A DNA stretch of 64,000 nucleotides from assembly GCA_913055635.1 (NCBI GenBank), contig CAJXLK010000002.1:1-64000 (forward strand), given 5' to 3'. Below are positions 19,621 through 30,213 of this stretch, in pieces. A program made the position numbers and the translations under genes. Numbering within the stretch: position 1 is the first letter of the stretch; every line of letters starts with the position of its first letter. The notes beneath the pieces are model-generated. The model did no database searches. It was not told the DNA's origin and was given only the letters and a program-made list of their open reading frames with translations. Origin of the DNA: an uncultured Bacteroidota bacterium (GTDB lineage: Bacteria; Bacteroidota; Bacteroidia; Bacteroidales; UBA12077).

Positions 19621-20912
19621 AAATGAGAAAACGCAAGTTCAGTCTGCTGACAAAAGTATTGTTTTATTATCTTTTGTTTACATTGGTTTCTTTTGTGATC
19701 AGTGCCATTATCCTTCAGAGGGAAGCCAACGAGCACATGCACAATATACTCGAGAAGAGGTTTGCTCATCGGGAACATCGCATTGAGCATATTCTGGAAC
19801 ACGAAAAGAACCTCGATAAGTTCAGACATTCATCCTATGCCAATATAAAACGGGTGGCTTCGGTTCCGCCCCGATTTGAGCCCACCTATACCGATACGGT
19901 GATGGTCAATGAGTATACCCAGCGAGAAAATGTATACCGTAAAAAGACCACTTACATGACTGTGGACGGCCGGCATTACAAGGTTGTGATGACCAAGGAG
20001 GCCGATGAGCTTTACCGGTTCAAGGATGATGTGTATCATATCGTGCTGCCCGTTTTTCTGTTGCTGGCAATGGCCCTTCTGGTAGCCAATTATGTGTTTT
20101 CGGGGTATCTGCTAGAACCCTTCCGGCGGATATTAAAGCAAATGGCCTCTTATAAGATTGGCCGGGCCGCTTCACTGAAGCACATCAAAACATCGACCCA
20201 GGAGTTCGACCGGCTTAAGCAATTGTATGAGCGGATGCAGCAACGCATTGAAAGCGACTATTTTCAATTGAAGGAGTATACCGAGAATATGTCGCATGAG
20301 CTGCAGACGCCCCTGAGCATCATTCAAAATAAAACCGAAGCCTTAATTTCTCATAACAACCTAACTTCGGAACAAGCCACTCAGATTAAGGCCATATATG
20401 AAGAGACCCAGCAGCTGTCACGGCTGGGCAGGGCGCTGAATCTGCTCACGCAAATTGAGAACCAGGAATTTCAGAACATCCAGACCGTTACAACTGCTCC
20501 GGTGATCGAGGATCACCTGCAGAAAATCCATGAGATGGTTGAAATGAAGGAACTGACCGTTGAAAAGGAGCTGGACCCTGAACATGCCCTGACCATTGAC
20601 CCGGGATTGCTGGATATATTGCTGCGCAATCTGTTCAAAAATGCCTTAAGGTATGCAACCCGGGGGTCAACCATTCGGATTGAAACAGGCCGGGGCAGGA
20701 TGGTTTTCTCCAACCCCGGGGCGCAGCCCAATTTTGAGTCAGAGCAGATTTTCGACCGGTTTAGTCGGGGCCGGGGCCAGAAAACCCTGGGCCTGGGCCT
20801 GGCCATTGCCAAAAAAATCTGCCAGGTCTCCGGTCTGGATATTTCTTACGCCTATGAAGAAGGCCGGCATGTGTTCCGGATTGAAGAAAAGGGACCCGAT
20901 TCGGATTTATAG
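19617..20912 (+). CDS. Sensor histidine kinase (two TM, HisKA/HATPase)
   Basis: ENMSHELQTPLSIIQNKTEAL; RNLFKNALRYA; GLGLAIAKKICQ; ATGA overlap with response regulator. Confidence 0.93.
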   Translation: MKMRKRKFSLLTKVLFYYLLFTLVSFVISAIILQREANEHMHNILEKRFAHREHRIEHILEHEKNLDKFRHSSYANIKRVASVPPRFEPTYTDTVMVNEYTQRENVYRKKTTYMTVDGRHYKVVMTKEADELYRFKDDVYHIVLPVFLLLAMALLVANYVFSGYLLEPFRRILKQMASYKIGRAASLKHIKTSTQEFDRLKQLYERMQQRIESDYFQLKEYTENMSHELQTPLSIIQNKTEALISHNNLTSEQATQIKAIYEETQQLSRLGRALNLLTQIENQEFQNIQTVTTAPVIEDHLQKIHEMVEMKELTVEKELDPEHALTIDPGLLDILLRNLFKNALRYATRGSTIRIETGRGRMVFSNPGAQPNFESEQIFDRFSRGRGQKTLGLGLAIAKKICQVSGLDISYAYEEGRHVFRIEEKGPDSDL

Positions 20913-21950
20913 GAAAAGGTAGGCGTTTCCCGCCAGGTAGACCACGATGATCAGCATACTTTCCCAACCGATTTTGCCGATGCCCTCTCTTTCGCGGTGA
21001 AGCAGTCCCATGGTCAGGATGGTGGTCATCAACATGGTCAGGGCAGCTACGTAAACCTGGTTGCTGCTGATGGCATGCAGGATGCTGCCGTTTAAATAGG
21101 CAATATCTGCGAAGGCCACGAAAAGCACATCAAAGGTGTTGCCCCCGATGATGTTGCCTACCGAGAGGGTCAGGGCCTTTTGACGGACGGCCGCCAGCGA
21201 GACAATCAGCTCAGGGATGGAAGTGGAGATGGCCGTAAACAATGCCCCTACCAGGGTTTCGCTCAGTCCGGTCTTGCCGGCAATGGCGATGCCCGATTTG
21301 GCCACCGCATATCCGGCCAGTCCAACCGCAATGGCCAGTAAAATGAATTTTAGGGTGACGCGTTTAAGATTTAAATTTTCTATGTTTCGGCGGTCAGGTA
21401 CGTCCTGCACTGTGGCTAGTGTGATCCGCGGGCTCCACATGGGCCGGTCTTTGGCCCGTGATATGAGCCGGGAAGCTCCCAGGTACACCGCGATCATTAA
21501 AATCGAAAGCGGATGAATGTGCCAGAGGGTGATGTTTGGGCCTGACATGCCAAGCAGCACCAAAGCCAACAAACCGATCAATAAAATGCCCTGCATCAAA
21601 TTGGCAAAAGAGGCCGCGGCATGCTCCAGGTTGACTTTGCGGTAGGATATATCGGCAATCGATAAAAACAGGGTCTGTGCAGCTATGCCCCCGATGGCAT
21701 TGGATATGGCCAGTTGGGGATGCCCGTTGACGGCGGCTACCACCGAGGTGACAATGCCCGGCAGAGATGTGGTGCCCCCCAGGAAAATGGCCCCGAAAAG
21801 CGCTTCCCCCCAACCAGTGAGATCTGCCATCTGGTCCGCTACCCGCGTGAGTTTGGTCCCCGCTATGGCAATGACCAGCGTGGAGAACAGAAAAAGAAGG
21901 ATGGCCACCGGTAATTCCATAATAAAAATTTTGTGGGTAAAATTAATCAT
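20907..21950 (-). CDS. Sodium:calcium antiporter (CaCA family)
   Basis: Two homologous Na_Ca_ex halves; GWGEALFGAIFLGGTTSLPGIVTS and ETLVGALFTAISTSIPELIVSLAA. Confidence 0.9.
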   Translation of the reverse strand: MINFTHKIFIMELPVAILLFLFSTLVIAIAGTKLTRVADQMADLTGWGEALFGAIFLGGTTSLPGIVTSVVAAVNGHPQLAISNAIGGIAAQTLFLSIADISYRKVNLEHAAASFANLMQGILLIGLLALVLLGMSGPNITLWHIHPLSILMIAVYLGASRLISRAKDRPMWSPRITLATVQDVPDRRNIENLNLKRVTLKFILLAIAVGLAGYAVAKSGIAIAGKTGLSETLVGALFTAISTSIPELIVSLAAVRQKALTLSVGNIIGGNTFDVLFVAFADIAYLNGSILHAISSNQVYVAALTMLMTTILTMGLLHREREGIGKIGWESMLIIVVYLAGNAYLFL

Positions 21951-22195
21951 TCACCCCTAAATGCCCAAAGGCCTAAACCCGTTGATCATCCTTTCTTTAC
22001 ACGACAATGAGCTGAATACCAGCAATAAGATGAACATTTTGTCTTTATCCCTGTTTTTTGTCAAGTCTTCTAAAGATGACGCGTTTTATCTTTTTCCGGA
22101 CAGGGATTTTGGCCTACAGAATTTCTACAGAATTGATTGTTTAATTTGTATAGCCCAAGGTTCTGAAAGCGAATCTTAAAAACGATTTCTTTGCA

Positions 22196-22214
22196 GGATC
22201 TTTGACAAAGATCC
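22196..22214. promoter_or_regulatory. 19-bp palindrome GGATCTTTG-A-CAAAGATCC
   Basis: Perfect 9-bp arms around one base, about 90 bp upstream of CDS at 22303. Confidence 0.45.
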
Positions 22215-22302
22215 ATGGATAAGGCCGTGGGTTGGCAATGGATCTGATTAAAGGGATGTTATTGGATTGCAGTCATTTATGGATCATCAATCATTTTTAT
22301 AG

Positions 22303-24750
22303 ATGGAATCAATGGGAAAAAAATGTTTTTTAGGGGTGGCTCTGGTGCTTATGCTCCTGTTTCAGGGGCATGCAATACAGGCGCAAAGTGGGCGTGGAAA
22401 TTCGCCCTACAGCATTCGGGGCACAGTGGTAGATCGTAGCAGTGATGTCCCCATGGAATATGCTACGGTTACGTTGTTGAGTTATCCTGACAGCAGCCTG
22501 ATCGGTGGGATTGCCACCGACATGCAGGGGCATTTTCAGTTGGAGGTCAGGCAGGCGGGAGGCTATATATTAAAAGTGGGTTTTATAGGTTATGCCCGCC
22601 AAATGCAGCAGATCGTTCTGGGCGAGGAGGCCAAGCAGCTTGATGTGGGAAAAATTGCCCTTGAGCAACTGGCTGCCGATATCGGAGAAGTCACCGTCCG
22701 GGCAAATGAGCATGCCATGGAATACCAGATCGACAAGAAGGTGGTGCATGTGGATCAACAATATACCTCCATCTCCGGTACAGCCGTCGACGTACTGGAG
22801 AATGTCCCGGCCATCCAGGTGGACATAGAAGGCAATGTCACCCTGCGTGGAAACAGCAATTTTACGGTGCTTATAGATGACCGCCCCACCGTACTCGAGG
22901 CCAACGATGCTTTGCAGCAGATACCTGCCGGAACGATCAAGGACATCGAGATTATTACCAATCCTTCTGCCAAATATGACCCCGAGGGGACAGCCGGCAT
23001 TATAAACATCATCACCAAAAAACGTACCCTTCAGGGCATCAGTGGCATTACCCACTTCGATGTAGGGCTTCAGGAAAAATATGGGGGTGATTTTTTATTG
23101 AACTACCGCAGCCGGAATTTTAATGTTTTTTTCGGAGCTGATTATACCGACAATACCTATCCCGGCTTCATCGAACAGGAGAACCGGACCTATGCCGGGG
23201 ATACCACCTTTTTTCTTACCACAGAAGGTGACCACCAACGCACCCGGAAATATTACAGTGGCCGGGCAGGGATAGAATGGACGCCCAATGAAAGCAATAC
23301 CTTTAGTCTTAGTGCCCGGTACGGATCCCGCGGTGGGGAACACAACGCCAATACCCTTTTCAGGGAATGGAACTCCGCTGAAGGAGTTTCCTATCAATAT
23401 GGAAGTGAGGAGTTGAATGACCGCGGCGGAGATTTTTGGGCCCTCAATGCCGAGTACTCCAAACGGTTTACCTCTAAAAAGCACAAACTGGACTTGCAGT
23501 TCATGTTCTATCAAAGAGATGGGGAAGATAATTCAATCAATACCTTGCGCAACGCTGAAGATAGAATCCAAAACGGCCAGAAATCCCTTGAAGGAGGCCC
23601 CGGAAAAGGTTTACGCTATCGGATCAATTATATGCAACCTTTTTCAGAAACTTTTCAGATTGAAGCGGGCATGCAGGGACGCCTTGGTAATTCGGATGAA
23701 TGGAATGAAGTGTATTATTACCACTCTAACCTGGGCGATTATGTCTTTCAGCCACAATACAGCCATGAATCAACTTACGGGCGAAGCATACACGCAGGGT
23801 ATGCCCTGGTAAGCGGGGAGTGGCAAAACCTGGGCTATCAGTTCGGGTTAAGGGGAGAGTATACCTACCGGGATATCCGCCTTGATCAAGTCGGGGAGCG
23901 ATTTAATATCGACCGCTGGGATTATTTCCCCACCCTTCATTTTTCTTATCAGCTTCCCAACAAAAATCAATTGATGGCCAGTTATTCCCGCCGAATAGAC
24001 CGCCCCAGGGGCTGGTTCCTCGAGCCTTTTATAACCTGGTCGGATGCCTATAATGTAAGGCAGGGCAATCCCAATCTGCAGCCCGAATACATCAACTCTT
24101 GGGAGATTGGTTATCAGAAGGAATTCAACCGGAATTCCTTTTCGCTCGAGGCCTACCACCGTTCAACCTCCAACCGGATTGAGCGCATAAGAAGTGTTTA
24201 TCAGGAGAACATCATGCTGCAGACTTTTGAAAATGTCGGGACCGATTATTCCCTGGGCGCTGAGTTGATGCTCAATATGAACCTGACCAGGTGGTGGGAA
24301 ACCAGCCTCACTGGTAATTTTTATGATTACCGCGTGAATGGTCAGCTCAACCAGGTGGATTTTGATAAGCACAGTTTTACCTGGTCATTGCGCTGGAGCC
24401 AGGTTTTCAACCTCGCTCAAAATACACGGCTTCAGATCAATCCTTTTTATCACAGCCCCGAAGTGGAAGCCCAGGAGCAGGAATCAGGTTACTTTGCCGT
24501 TCATGGTGCCCTTCGACAGTCCTTTTTGGACAATAAACTCAATTTTACCCTGCAGGCCCGCGATATTTTTAGTACGGCCAGGTATGAATCAGAAATCAAC
24601 GGGGCGGATTTTTATGCTTACCGGCTTTACCGGCACGACTCGCCCATCGTGATGCTCAATATTACCTGGCGCATCAACAATTATAAAAATGGGCGAAGGG
24701 CCGGCCGTGGCCAGGAAAGCATTGAATTTGACGAGGGTGGCATGGAGTAA
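22303..24750 (+). CDS. TonB-dependent receptor-like outer membrane beta-barrel protein (CarboxypepD_reg + OMP_b-brl_3)
   Basis: 815 aa; GTVVDRSSDVPMEYATVTLLSYPDSSLIGGIATDMQGHFQLEV; plug-like VLENVPAIQVDIEGNVTLRGNSNFTVLIDDRP. Confidence 0.9.
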   Translation: MESMGKKCFLGVALVLMLLFQGHAIQAQSGRGNSPYSIRGTVVDRSSDVPMEYATVTLLSYPDSSLIGGIATDMQGHFQLEVRQAGGYILKVGFIGYARQMQQIVLGEEAKQLDVGKIALEQLAADIGEVTVRANEHAMEYQIDKKVVHVDQQYTSISGTAVDVLENVPAIQVDIEGNVTLRGNSNFTVLIDDRPTVLEANDALQQIPAGTIKDIEIITNPSAKYDPEGTAGIINIITKKRTLQGISGITHFDVGLQEKYGGDFLLNYRSRNFNVFFGADYTDNTYPGFIEQENRTYAGDTTFFLTTEGDHQRTRKYYSGRAGIEWTPNESNTFSLSARYGSRGGEHNANTLFREWNSAEGVSYQYGSEELNDRGGDFWALNAEYSKRFTSKKHKLDLQFMFYQRDGEDNSINTLRNAEDRIQNGQKSLEGGPGKGLRYRINYMQPFSETFQIEAGMQGRLGNSDEWNEVYYYHSNLGDYVFQPQYSHESTYGRSIHAGYALVSGEWQNLGYQFGLRGEYTYRDIRLDQVGERFNIDRWDYFPTLHFSYQLPNKNQLMASYSRRIDRPRGWFLEPFITWSDAYNVRQGNPNLQPEYINSWEIGYQKEFNRNSFSLEAYHRSTSNRIERIRSVYQENIMLQTFENVGTDYSLGAELMLNMNLTRWWETSLTGNFYDYRVNGQLNQVDFDKHSFTWSLRWSQVFNLAQNTRLQINPFYHSPEVEAQEQESGYFAVHGALRQSFLDNKLNFTLQARDIFSTARYESEINGADFYAYRLYRHDSPIVMLNITWRINNYKNGRRAGRGQESIEFDEGGME

Positions 24751-25040
24751 AAAGATGGCTCCTTTTGTCTGCCCATTCCCTGAAAAAATAAACCGGAAAT
24801 CATCTTGGCTGCCCTTGCCATGGTTCTCCGGTTTTTTGGTTTGCAATTTTTTTATCTACAGAGCGAGATCCTTATCACTGACTTACCCACACAATCAGAA
24901 CCTTCGCAACAAGGCTATGAATAAAGTTGTGGTTTACATGGCGATAGGGCCGATAAGAATAGATGATTGTTCTATATAATTTGGATTAAAAACCCTAAAT
25001 GAGTCTTTAACCAAATAAAATAAATTTGCTATTTTTATTA

Positions 25041-25205
25041 CCCCCGCTTAGCGGGGTCGTTGTAATTTTACCCCCGCTTAGCGGGGGTGTGGTAAACGGG
25101 ATCGTTAAATTCTACCCCGCTTAGCGGGGGTGATCATAACCCCGCTAAGCGGGGGGGGGGGGTAAAAAAAACATAACCCCGCTAAGCGGGGGTCTAAGCG
25201 GGGGT
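25041..25205. repeat. Cluster of intergenic palindromes: three in CTTAG orientation then two to three in CTAAG orientation
   Basis: 25041-25057, 25070-25088, 25114-25131 (CTTAG); 25138-25162, 25175-25193 and truncated 25194-25205 (CTAAG). Confidence 0.95.
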
Positions 25206-25227
25206 CTAAAAAGCGATAACTAAATGG

Positions 25228-25998
25228 ATGATTATGGAAAAACTGGCCAGGGAGGATTTGATTTTAACCGCACCTTTTAGTGTTACATCTGCAGATACCG
25301 ACATGTATACCCGACTGCGACCCGGTGCACTGGTGAATTTTCTGATACAGGCTTCCATCCAGTCGGCCGACAGCCTCGGCTATGGTTTCAAGGGATTGAG
25401 CAAGCATCAGCTTTTTTGGGTACTGAGCAGGTTGACGGTGGAGGTTTATCGTCCCCTGAGGTGGTATGAGTCGTTGAGCGTGGAAACCTGGGCCAAGGAT
25501 GTGGAAAAGCTGATTTACCTGCGGGATTATATTGTCAGGGACGGGCAAAATGAGGTGGTGGCCCGCGGAACTTCCGGCTGGCTGGCGATAGATTATGCCA
25601 CCAAACGCCCGAAAAGGCTTGAAGGATCGGCCAGTGAAATTTTTGAACAACTTAAGGGCCGCAACAGCCTGGAATATTCACCTGAAAAAATATGTCACCC
25701 GCAAAACGGGGTTGTCCATGACATTCACCCGTCTTATTTTGACTTTGACCTGAATAAACATGTCACTTCCACCCGCTATGTGGATTGGATGATGGATACT
25801 TTTTCTTTCGAATTCCATCAGGATCATTATCCACGATTGCTGTCGGTCAATTACATGAGGGAGGTTCGGCCTGGAGAGGGCATCCGGCTTACCCGGAGCG
25901 AAGGCCCCGATAATCATTATATTTTTGAAGGGCTGAATGTGGCGGCGGATAAACCCTCATTTCGGGGCAGGATCGATTTTGGTGCCGCCCGCGAATAA
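25228..25998 (+). CDS. Acyl-ACP thioesterase family protein
   Basis: FSVTSADTDMYTRLRPGALVNFLIQASIQSADSLGYG; double hot-dog; DIHPSYFDFDLNKHVTSTRYVDWMMD. Confidence 0.85.
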   Translation: MIMEKLAREDLILTAPFSVTSADTDMYTRLRPGALVNFLIQASIQSADSLGYGFKGLSKHQLFWVLSRLTVEVYRPLRWYESLSVETWAKDVEKLIYLRDYIVRDGQNEVVARGTSGWLAIDYATKRPKRLEGSASEIFEQLKGRNSLEYSPEKICHPQNGVVHDIHPSYFDFDLNKHVTSTRYVDWMMDTFSFEFHQDHYPRLLSVNYMREVRPGEGIRLTRSEGPDNHYIFEGLNVAADKPSFRGRIDFGAARE

Positions 25999-26172
25999 TG
26001 CTTTCCGGAAATTTGACGGATACAGGAAACGATTTTTGTTGGAATCTGCCAATGGGTTCCTCCCGGGATGCAGCGGCATAGCCTTTTCCTTGTCTGGAAC
26101 GAAAAGGCAAATGGCGAGATTTTTTGCATTTAATGGGTTCGCGATGTTCAAGCAGAAGCCTGAATCATTGAA

Positions 26173-27312
26173 TTAAAGGCTTTCCAGGGCCTGGTCCAGA
26201 TCCTTAATCAGGTCATCGGGGTCTTCGATACCGACTGAGAGCCTGAGCATGGTATCGCTGATGCCTTCTCTTTCTCTTTCTTCCTGGGTAAGGCCTTTGT
26301 GCGATGTCAGGGCAGGTGAACAGATGGTCGAATCAATGCCGCCGAGGCTGACGGCCGGCCGGATCAGTTCGAGTCTTTTTTGCAGCTCAATGATGCTGGA
26401 ATGTTCCGGCTCAAAAGAGAGCATGCCTCCGAAGCCACTCATTTGTTTTTTAGCGGTTTCGTGTCCGATATGGCTTTTAAGGCCCGGGTACCAGACTTTC
26501 TTGATGCGTTGATGGGCTTCTAAAAAGTGGGCCAGTTGGTGGGCATTTTCATTTTGGGCTTTTACCCGAATGTACAATGTTTTCAGGCTTCTTTCCAGCA
26601 GGGAGCAAATTTGTGCGTTCAGGCTGCCTCCAAGGTTTCTGGCCACTTCCCAGATGTTCTCAATGTTTTCTTTGGAGGAGATGACCGCCCCTGCCGTCAC
26701 GTCGCTATGCCCGTTGAGGTATTTGGTTGCGCTGTGTATGACAATGTCCATCCACCAGTCGATGGGATTCTGGTTGACGGGTGAAGCAAAGGTATTGTCA
26801 ATGATGGATGTGATGTTGTTGGCTTTGGCCAGCCGGGCCAATTCTTCGAGGTCGGTTATCTTCAACAGCGGGTTTGAGGGAGTTTCAATGTAAATGGCTT
26901 TGGTGTTTTGTTGTATGGCCGCTTCGAAATCTTCTATGTGGGTGCTGTTGACAAAACTATAGCTGATGCCGAAGCGATTCAGATCGCGGGTAATGAACTT
27001 GATGGTGCCCCCGTACAGGGCACTTTGAAAGATGATGTGGTCGCCCTGGCTGAGCAGGCTGTAGAGGGTGCTGGTAATGGCTGCCATCCCGGAGCTGAAG
27101 GCCAGGGCACGTTCGCCGTTTTCCAGGGCACTGATCTTCTCGGCCAGTGCCTGCTGGTTCTTGGTGTTGAAGTATCGCGGATACATGGGGGTATCCTTGT
27201 CCAGGTAACCAAAAGAGGTGGAAGTATAAACCGGGGAATTGGCCCCTTCGTCTTCTTTGTCAATGATGGTGCCTTTATGGACACAAAGGGTTGATTTTGA
27301 ATATGAATGCAT
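26173..27312 (-). CDS. PLP-dependent trans-sulfuration enzyme (cystathionine gamma-synthase/methionine gamma-lyase-like)
   Basis: STLCVHKG; NGERALAFSSGMAAITS; SIIDNTFASPVNQNPIDWWMDIVIHSATKYLNGHSDVTAG. Confidence 0.92.
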   Translation of the reverse strand: MHSYSKSTLCVHKGTIIDKEDEGANSPVYTSTSFGYLDKDTPMYPRYFNTKNQQALAEKISALENGERALAFSSGMAAITSTLYSLLSQGDHIIFQSALYGGTIKFITRDLNRFGISYSFVNSTHIEDFEAAIQQNTKAIYIETPSNPLLKITDLEELARLAKANNITSIIDNTFASPVNQNPIDWWMDIVIHSATKYLNGHSDVTAGAVISSKENIENIWEVARNLGGSLNAQICSLLERSLKTLYIRVKAQNENAHQLAHFLEAHQRIKKVWYPGLKSHIGHETAKKQMSGFGGMLSFEPEHSSIIELQKRLELIRPAVSLGGIDSTICSPALTSHKGLTQEEREREGISDTMLRLSVGIEDPDDLIKDLDQALESL

Positions 27313-27668
27313 GGCTTTTGGCTTTATTCGTTTGTTCATTGGTATAAATGACAGGCCAGCCTTAAGGCGCGGGCCTATGGATCTTTGAAACCTCTAATTT
27401 AGAAATAAGGTTACAGAATAACAATGCAATGGGAGGGCTCAAACACCGATGAACCCGTATGCCTCATTTTTTCTTGGTGGCGGGAGTCCTGCTGGTTTGA
27501 TCCGGGTGAAGAAGCCCCGGATTTTCTCTCCCGCTTTATGGTTGAGAAAGGGCAGTTCACCTTTTAAACTGAAATATTGTTGCCAACTCAATGAGGGCGG
27601 TTCAACCTCTACTTTTTCTTGCAGCAGGTATGATTGAAGAGGGTTAATAACCGGTTCATCAGGGAATG

Positions 27669-29612
27669 CTAAGACAACTGATTGGTGTTTCCTGCCGCCA
27701 GGCTGGAGCGGAATTTTTCCCGAAAGTCCTGCAATGCAGCTTCGGTGCCCATCACCGTTACAATGTCGTTGATATGCAGGTAGGTATCCCCATGGGGGAT
27801 GCTGGCTTTTTGCTGGTGCCTGATCAATATCAGTTCGCCGTCTTTGTGGAAGGGTAGTTCTTTAATTTGTCGTCCCTGGATGGCGGGATTGGTAATGGTG
27901 ATTTCCTCGAGCTTATAGTTTTCAAAAGATTCCACCAGGGTATGATAGGTACTTGGGCGCAGGATGAGGCTTTCGATGGTGGTGGCCATCAGGCGGGTGG
28001 TATCGAGGTATTCGACCTGCATTTTTTGGAGGTTTTTTTCTATAATGGAGCTGGAGCTCTTGGTGATGATCTTGGGATGAAGGAATTCTTCTTTGAGCAT
28101 TGTGGTGATCCGGGTATTTTTGAGTTCCGATTCAGTGACCACCACCACATAGTTGTAGGGTTTAAGGTGGAGGTTGTAGAAGGTTTGACGGTCGAATCCA
28201 CTTCCAAACCGAACATTGAGGCCTTTCGAACGCATCTCGCGGCAACGTTTTTTGTTGTTTTCCAGGATAATGGCATTTTTTCCGTGCATTTTGAGGCGGC
28301 GGGCCAGCAGAACCCCGGTGCTGCTTCCTCCCACAATGATCACCTTGTCGGTTTTGAGCATCTCCTCGGGGGCCATCATGTTGTAGATCAGGGGCGATAA
28401 GATGCAGGTGATAACGGCCATCAACACGAACGAGGCGTTGATGCCGGGGGTGATGATTCCGAAGTCGAGGCCGATTTTGGAGGCGGCAATGATCAGGCTT
28501 AGCCGGGAAGCCATCAGGATGCCCCCGGCCATAGCTTTTCGGAGACCGAAAATCCGGGCCCAAAAAAGTCCCGGTACCAGTTTGATGGCATAAAGGATCA
28601 CCAATAAGGCGAGCAGAAACAGCCAGGGGGATTGGTCCATTTGTTGAAGGGCACTTTCGTCAAAATGCACCCCCACCATAATAAAAAAGATGGGGATAAA
28701 AAAGCCATATCCCATCCCGTCGAGTTTCAGCAGCAGGATGGATCGGCTCTTGTTCAGGAAGACCGACAGCAGGATGCCGGCAAGAAAAGCCCCGAGCAGC
28801 ATGATTTCTTTGCCGATAAACTGGGCGAGCACCACAAAAAGAATGATCAACAAGAGGGTTCCCCGGATCTGTATTTGAGAAGCCGCATGTGAAAGTTGAT
28901 AGGTGAGCCTCTTGAACAGGGTCTTTTGTGTCAGCCGCTCTCCAATGCGGTAAAAAAGATAAAAAAGGAAGAACAACCCGATAATCAGCATCAATTCCGG
29001 CTGAAAACCATGTTTGAGGATAAAGGCGGTAAAGGAAAAAAGAATGATGCTCAGAATATCTGCTACTGCAGCAGAGGTGATGACCATTTGTCCGAAACGG
29101 GAGTTCAACTCGTTGCGTCCCTTTAAAACCGGAAGGATGATTCCCACTGAAGTGGTGACCATGATCAGGGCAAAGTACCATTTGTTTTGAATGGGAATCA
29201 AAAGGCCAAGCAGATGCGCACTGGCCAGGGATAAAAGCAGGGATGTGATGAAAAAAGCAACCCCTACCAATAGCGGATTGCTCAAAAAACGCCCGGCATT
29301 CAACTTTCTTTTGGGGAAGGAAGAGAGAATCTGGTTCACATCGATCTCCAGGCCGCTGAGAAACATCAGAAACATAAATCCGGAAAGGGCTAAAAAGTCG
29401 AGGGATTGAATGTGGCTCTCGGGAAAATCCACCATGATGAACCTGCCAATCAGGTAACCGGCAATGATTTCCACTATAACGGTGGGCAATTTCTGCAGCC
29501 TCAGTGCAGAAAGGGCCATTGGGATGAGCCATGCAACAAAAGCTACGATCAGCAGCGGATAATATTCAAAGTTGAATGAAATGTTTAGAGGAATCGGCAG
29601 GAACTGTGTCAT
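27669..29612 (-). CDS. CPA2-family cation:proton antiporter with TrkA-N/TrkA-C (RCK) domains
   Basis: 647 aa, many TMs; IIVGGSSTGVLLARRLKMHGKNAIILENNKKRC; C-term RCK_C-like. Confidence 0.9.
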   Translation of the reverse strand: MTQFLPIPLNISFNFEYYPLLIVAFVAWLIPMALSALRLQKLPTVIVEIIAGYLIGRFIMVDFPESHIQSLDFLALSGFMFLMFLSGLEIDVNQILSSFPKRKLNAGRFLSNPLLVGVAFFITSLLLSLASAHLLGLLIPIQNKWYFALIMVTTSVGIILPVLKGRNELNSRFGQMVITSAAVADILSIILFSFTAFILKHGFQPELMLIIGLFFLFYLFYRIGERLTQKTLFKRLTYQLSHAASQIQIRGTLLLIILFVVLAQFIGKEIMLLGAFLAGILLSVFLNKSRSILLLKLDGMGYGFFIPIFFIMVGVHFDESALQQMDQSPWLFLLALLVILYAIKLVPGLFWARIFGLRKAMAGGILMASRLSLIIAASKIGLDFGIITPGINASFVLMAVITCILSPLIYNMMAPEEMLKTDKVIIVGGSSTGVLLARRLKMHGKNAIILENNKKRCREMRSKGLNVRFGSGFDRQTFYNLHLKPYNYVVVVTESELKNTRITTMLKEEFLHPKIITKSSSSIIEKNLQKMQVEYLDTTRLMATTIESLILRPSTYHTLVESFENYKLEEITITNPAIQGRQIKELPFHKDGELILIRHQQKASIPHGDTYLHINDIVTVMGTEAALQDFREKFRSSLAAGNTNQLS

Positions 29613-29739
29613 CTTGGGTTGCTTTTGGGATAAGCTTTTGGGGCTTGTTTTAATTTAACCTTGTATTTTCCGGATAAAACTTTATATTGTTATCTATATA
29701 CTGGCCGGATCATCCGGCAGGCAATTAAATTCATGGCCT

Positions 29740-30204
29740 ATGATCAAAGCCTTCACCGATGGCAGTGCCAGCGGAAAACAGGGCCCCGGGGCCTGGGCAG
29801 CGTGCATTGTAGACCGCCACGAGGAACAAATGCTTCATGGGACGGCCGAAAAAGCCACCCAGCATACCATGGAACTGACCGCTGTGATACAGGCACTAAA
29901 ATACATACAATTCAATAAAAAAAAGGTTGAATGGGCAGAAGTTTATACCGATAGCCAGTATGTGGTTGATCTCCCGCAAAGACGCCGGCGCCTGGAGATC
30001 AACCGGTTTGTCACCCGGGGAGGAAAACCGGTAAAAAACAGCGCACTGGTGCGGGAATTTTATAATTTGCTGGATCAAACATCGGTCAGGCTGATTAAGG
30101 TGGAAAGCCATGAGCGGGCAGGCAAAAGCGAAGCCACCGATTATAACCGGAAGGTGGATAAGCTTTCCCGCCGATTGCTGCGTAAAATGAGACGAAAAGG
30201 TTAA
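29740..30204 (+). CDS. rnhA: Ribonuclease HI
   Basis: IKAFTDGSASGKQGPGAWAACIV; MELTAVIQAL; VYTDSQYVVD; VESHERAGKSEATDYNRKVDKLSR. Confidence 0.92.
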   Translation: MIKAFTDGSASGKQGPGAWAACIVDRHEEQMLHGTAEKATQHTMELTAVIQALKYIQFNKKKVEWAEVYTDSQYVVDLPQRRRRLEINRFVTRGGKPVKNSALVREFYNLLDQTSVRLIKVESHERAGKSEATDYNRKVDKLSRRLLRKMRRKG

Positions 30205-30213
30205 TCTTCCGGG

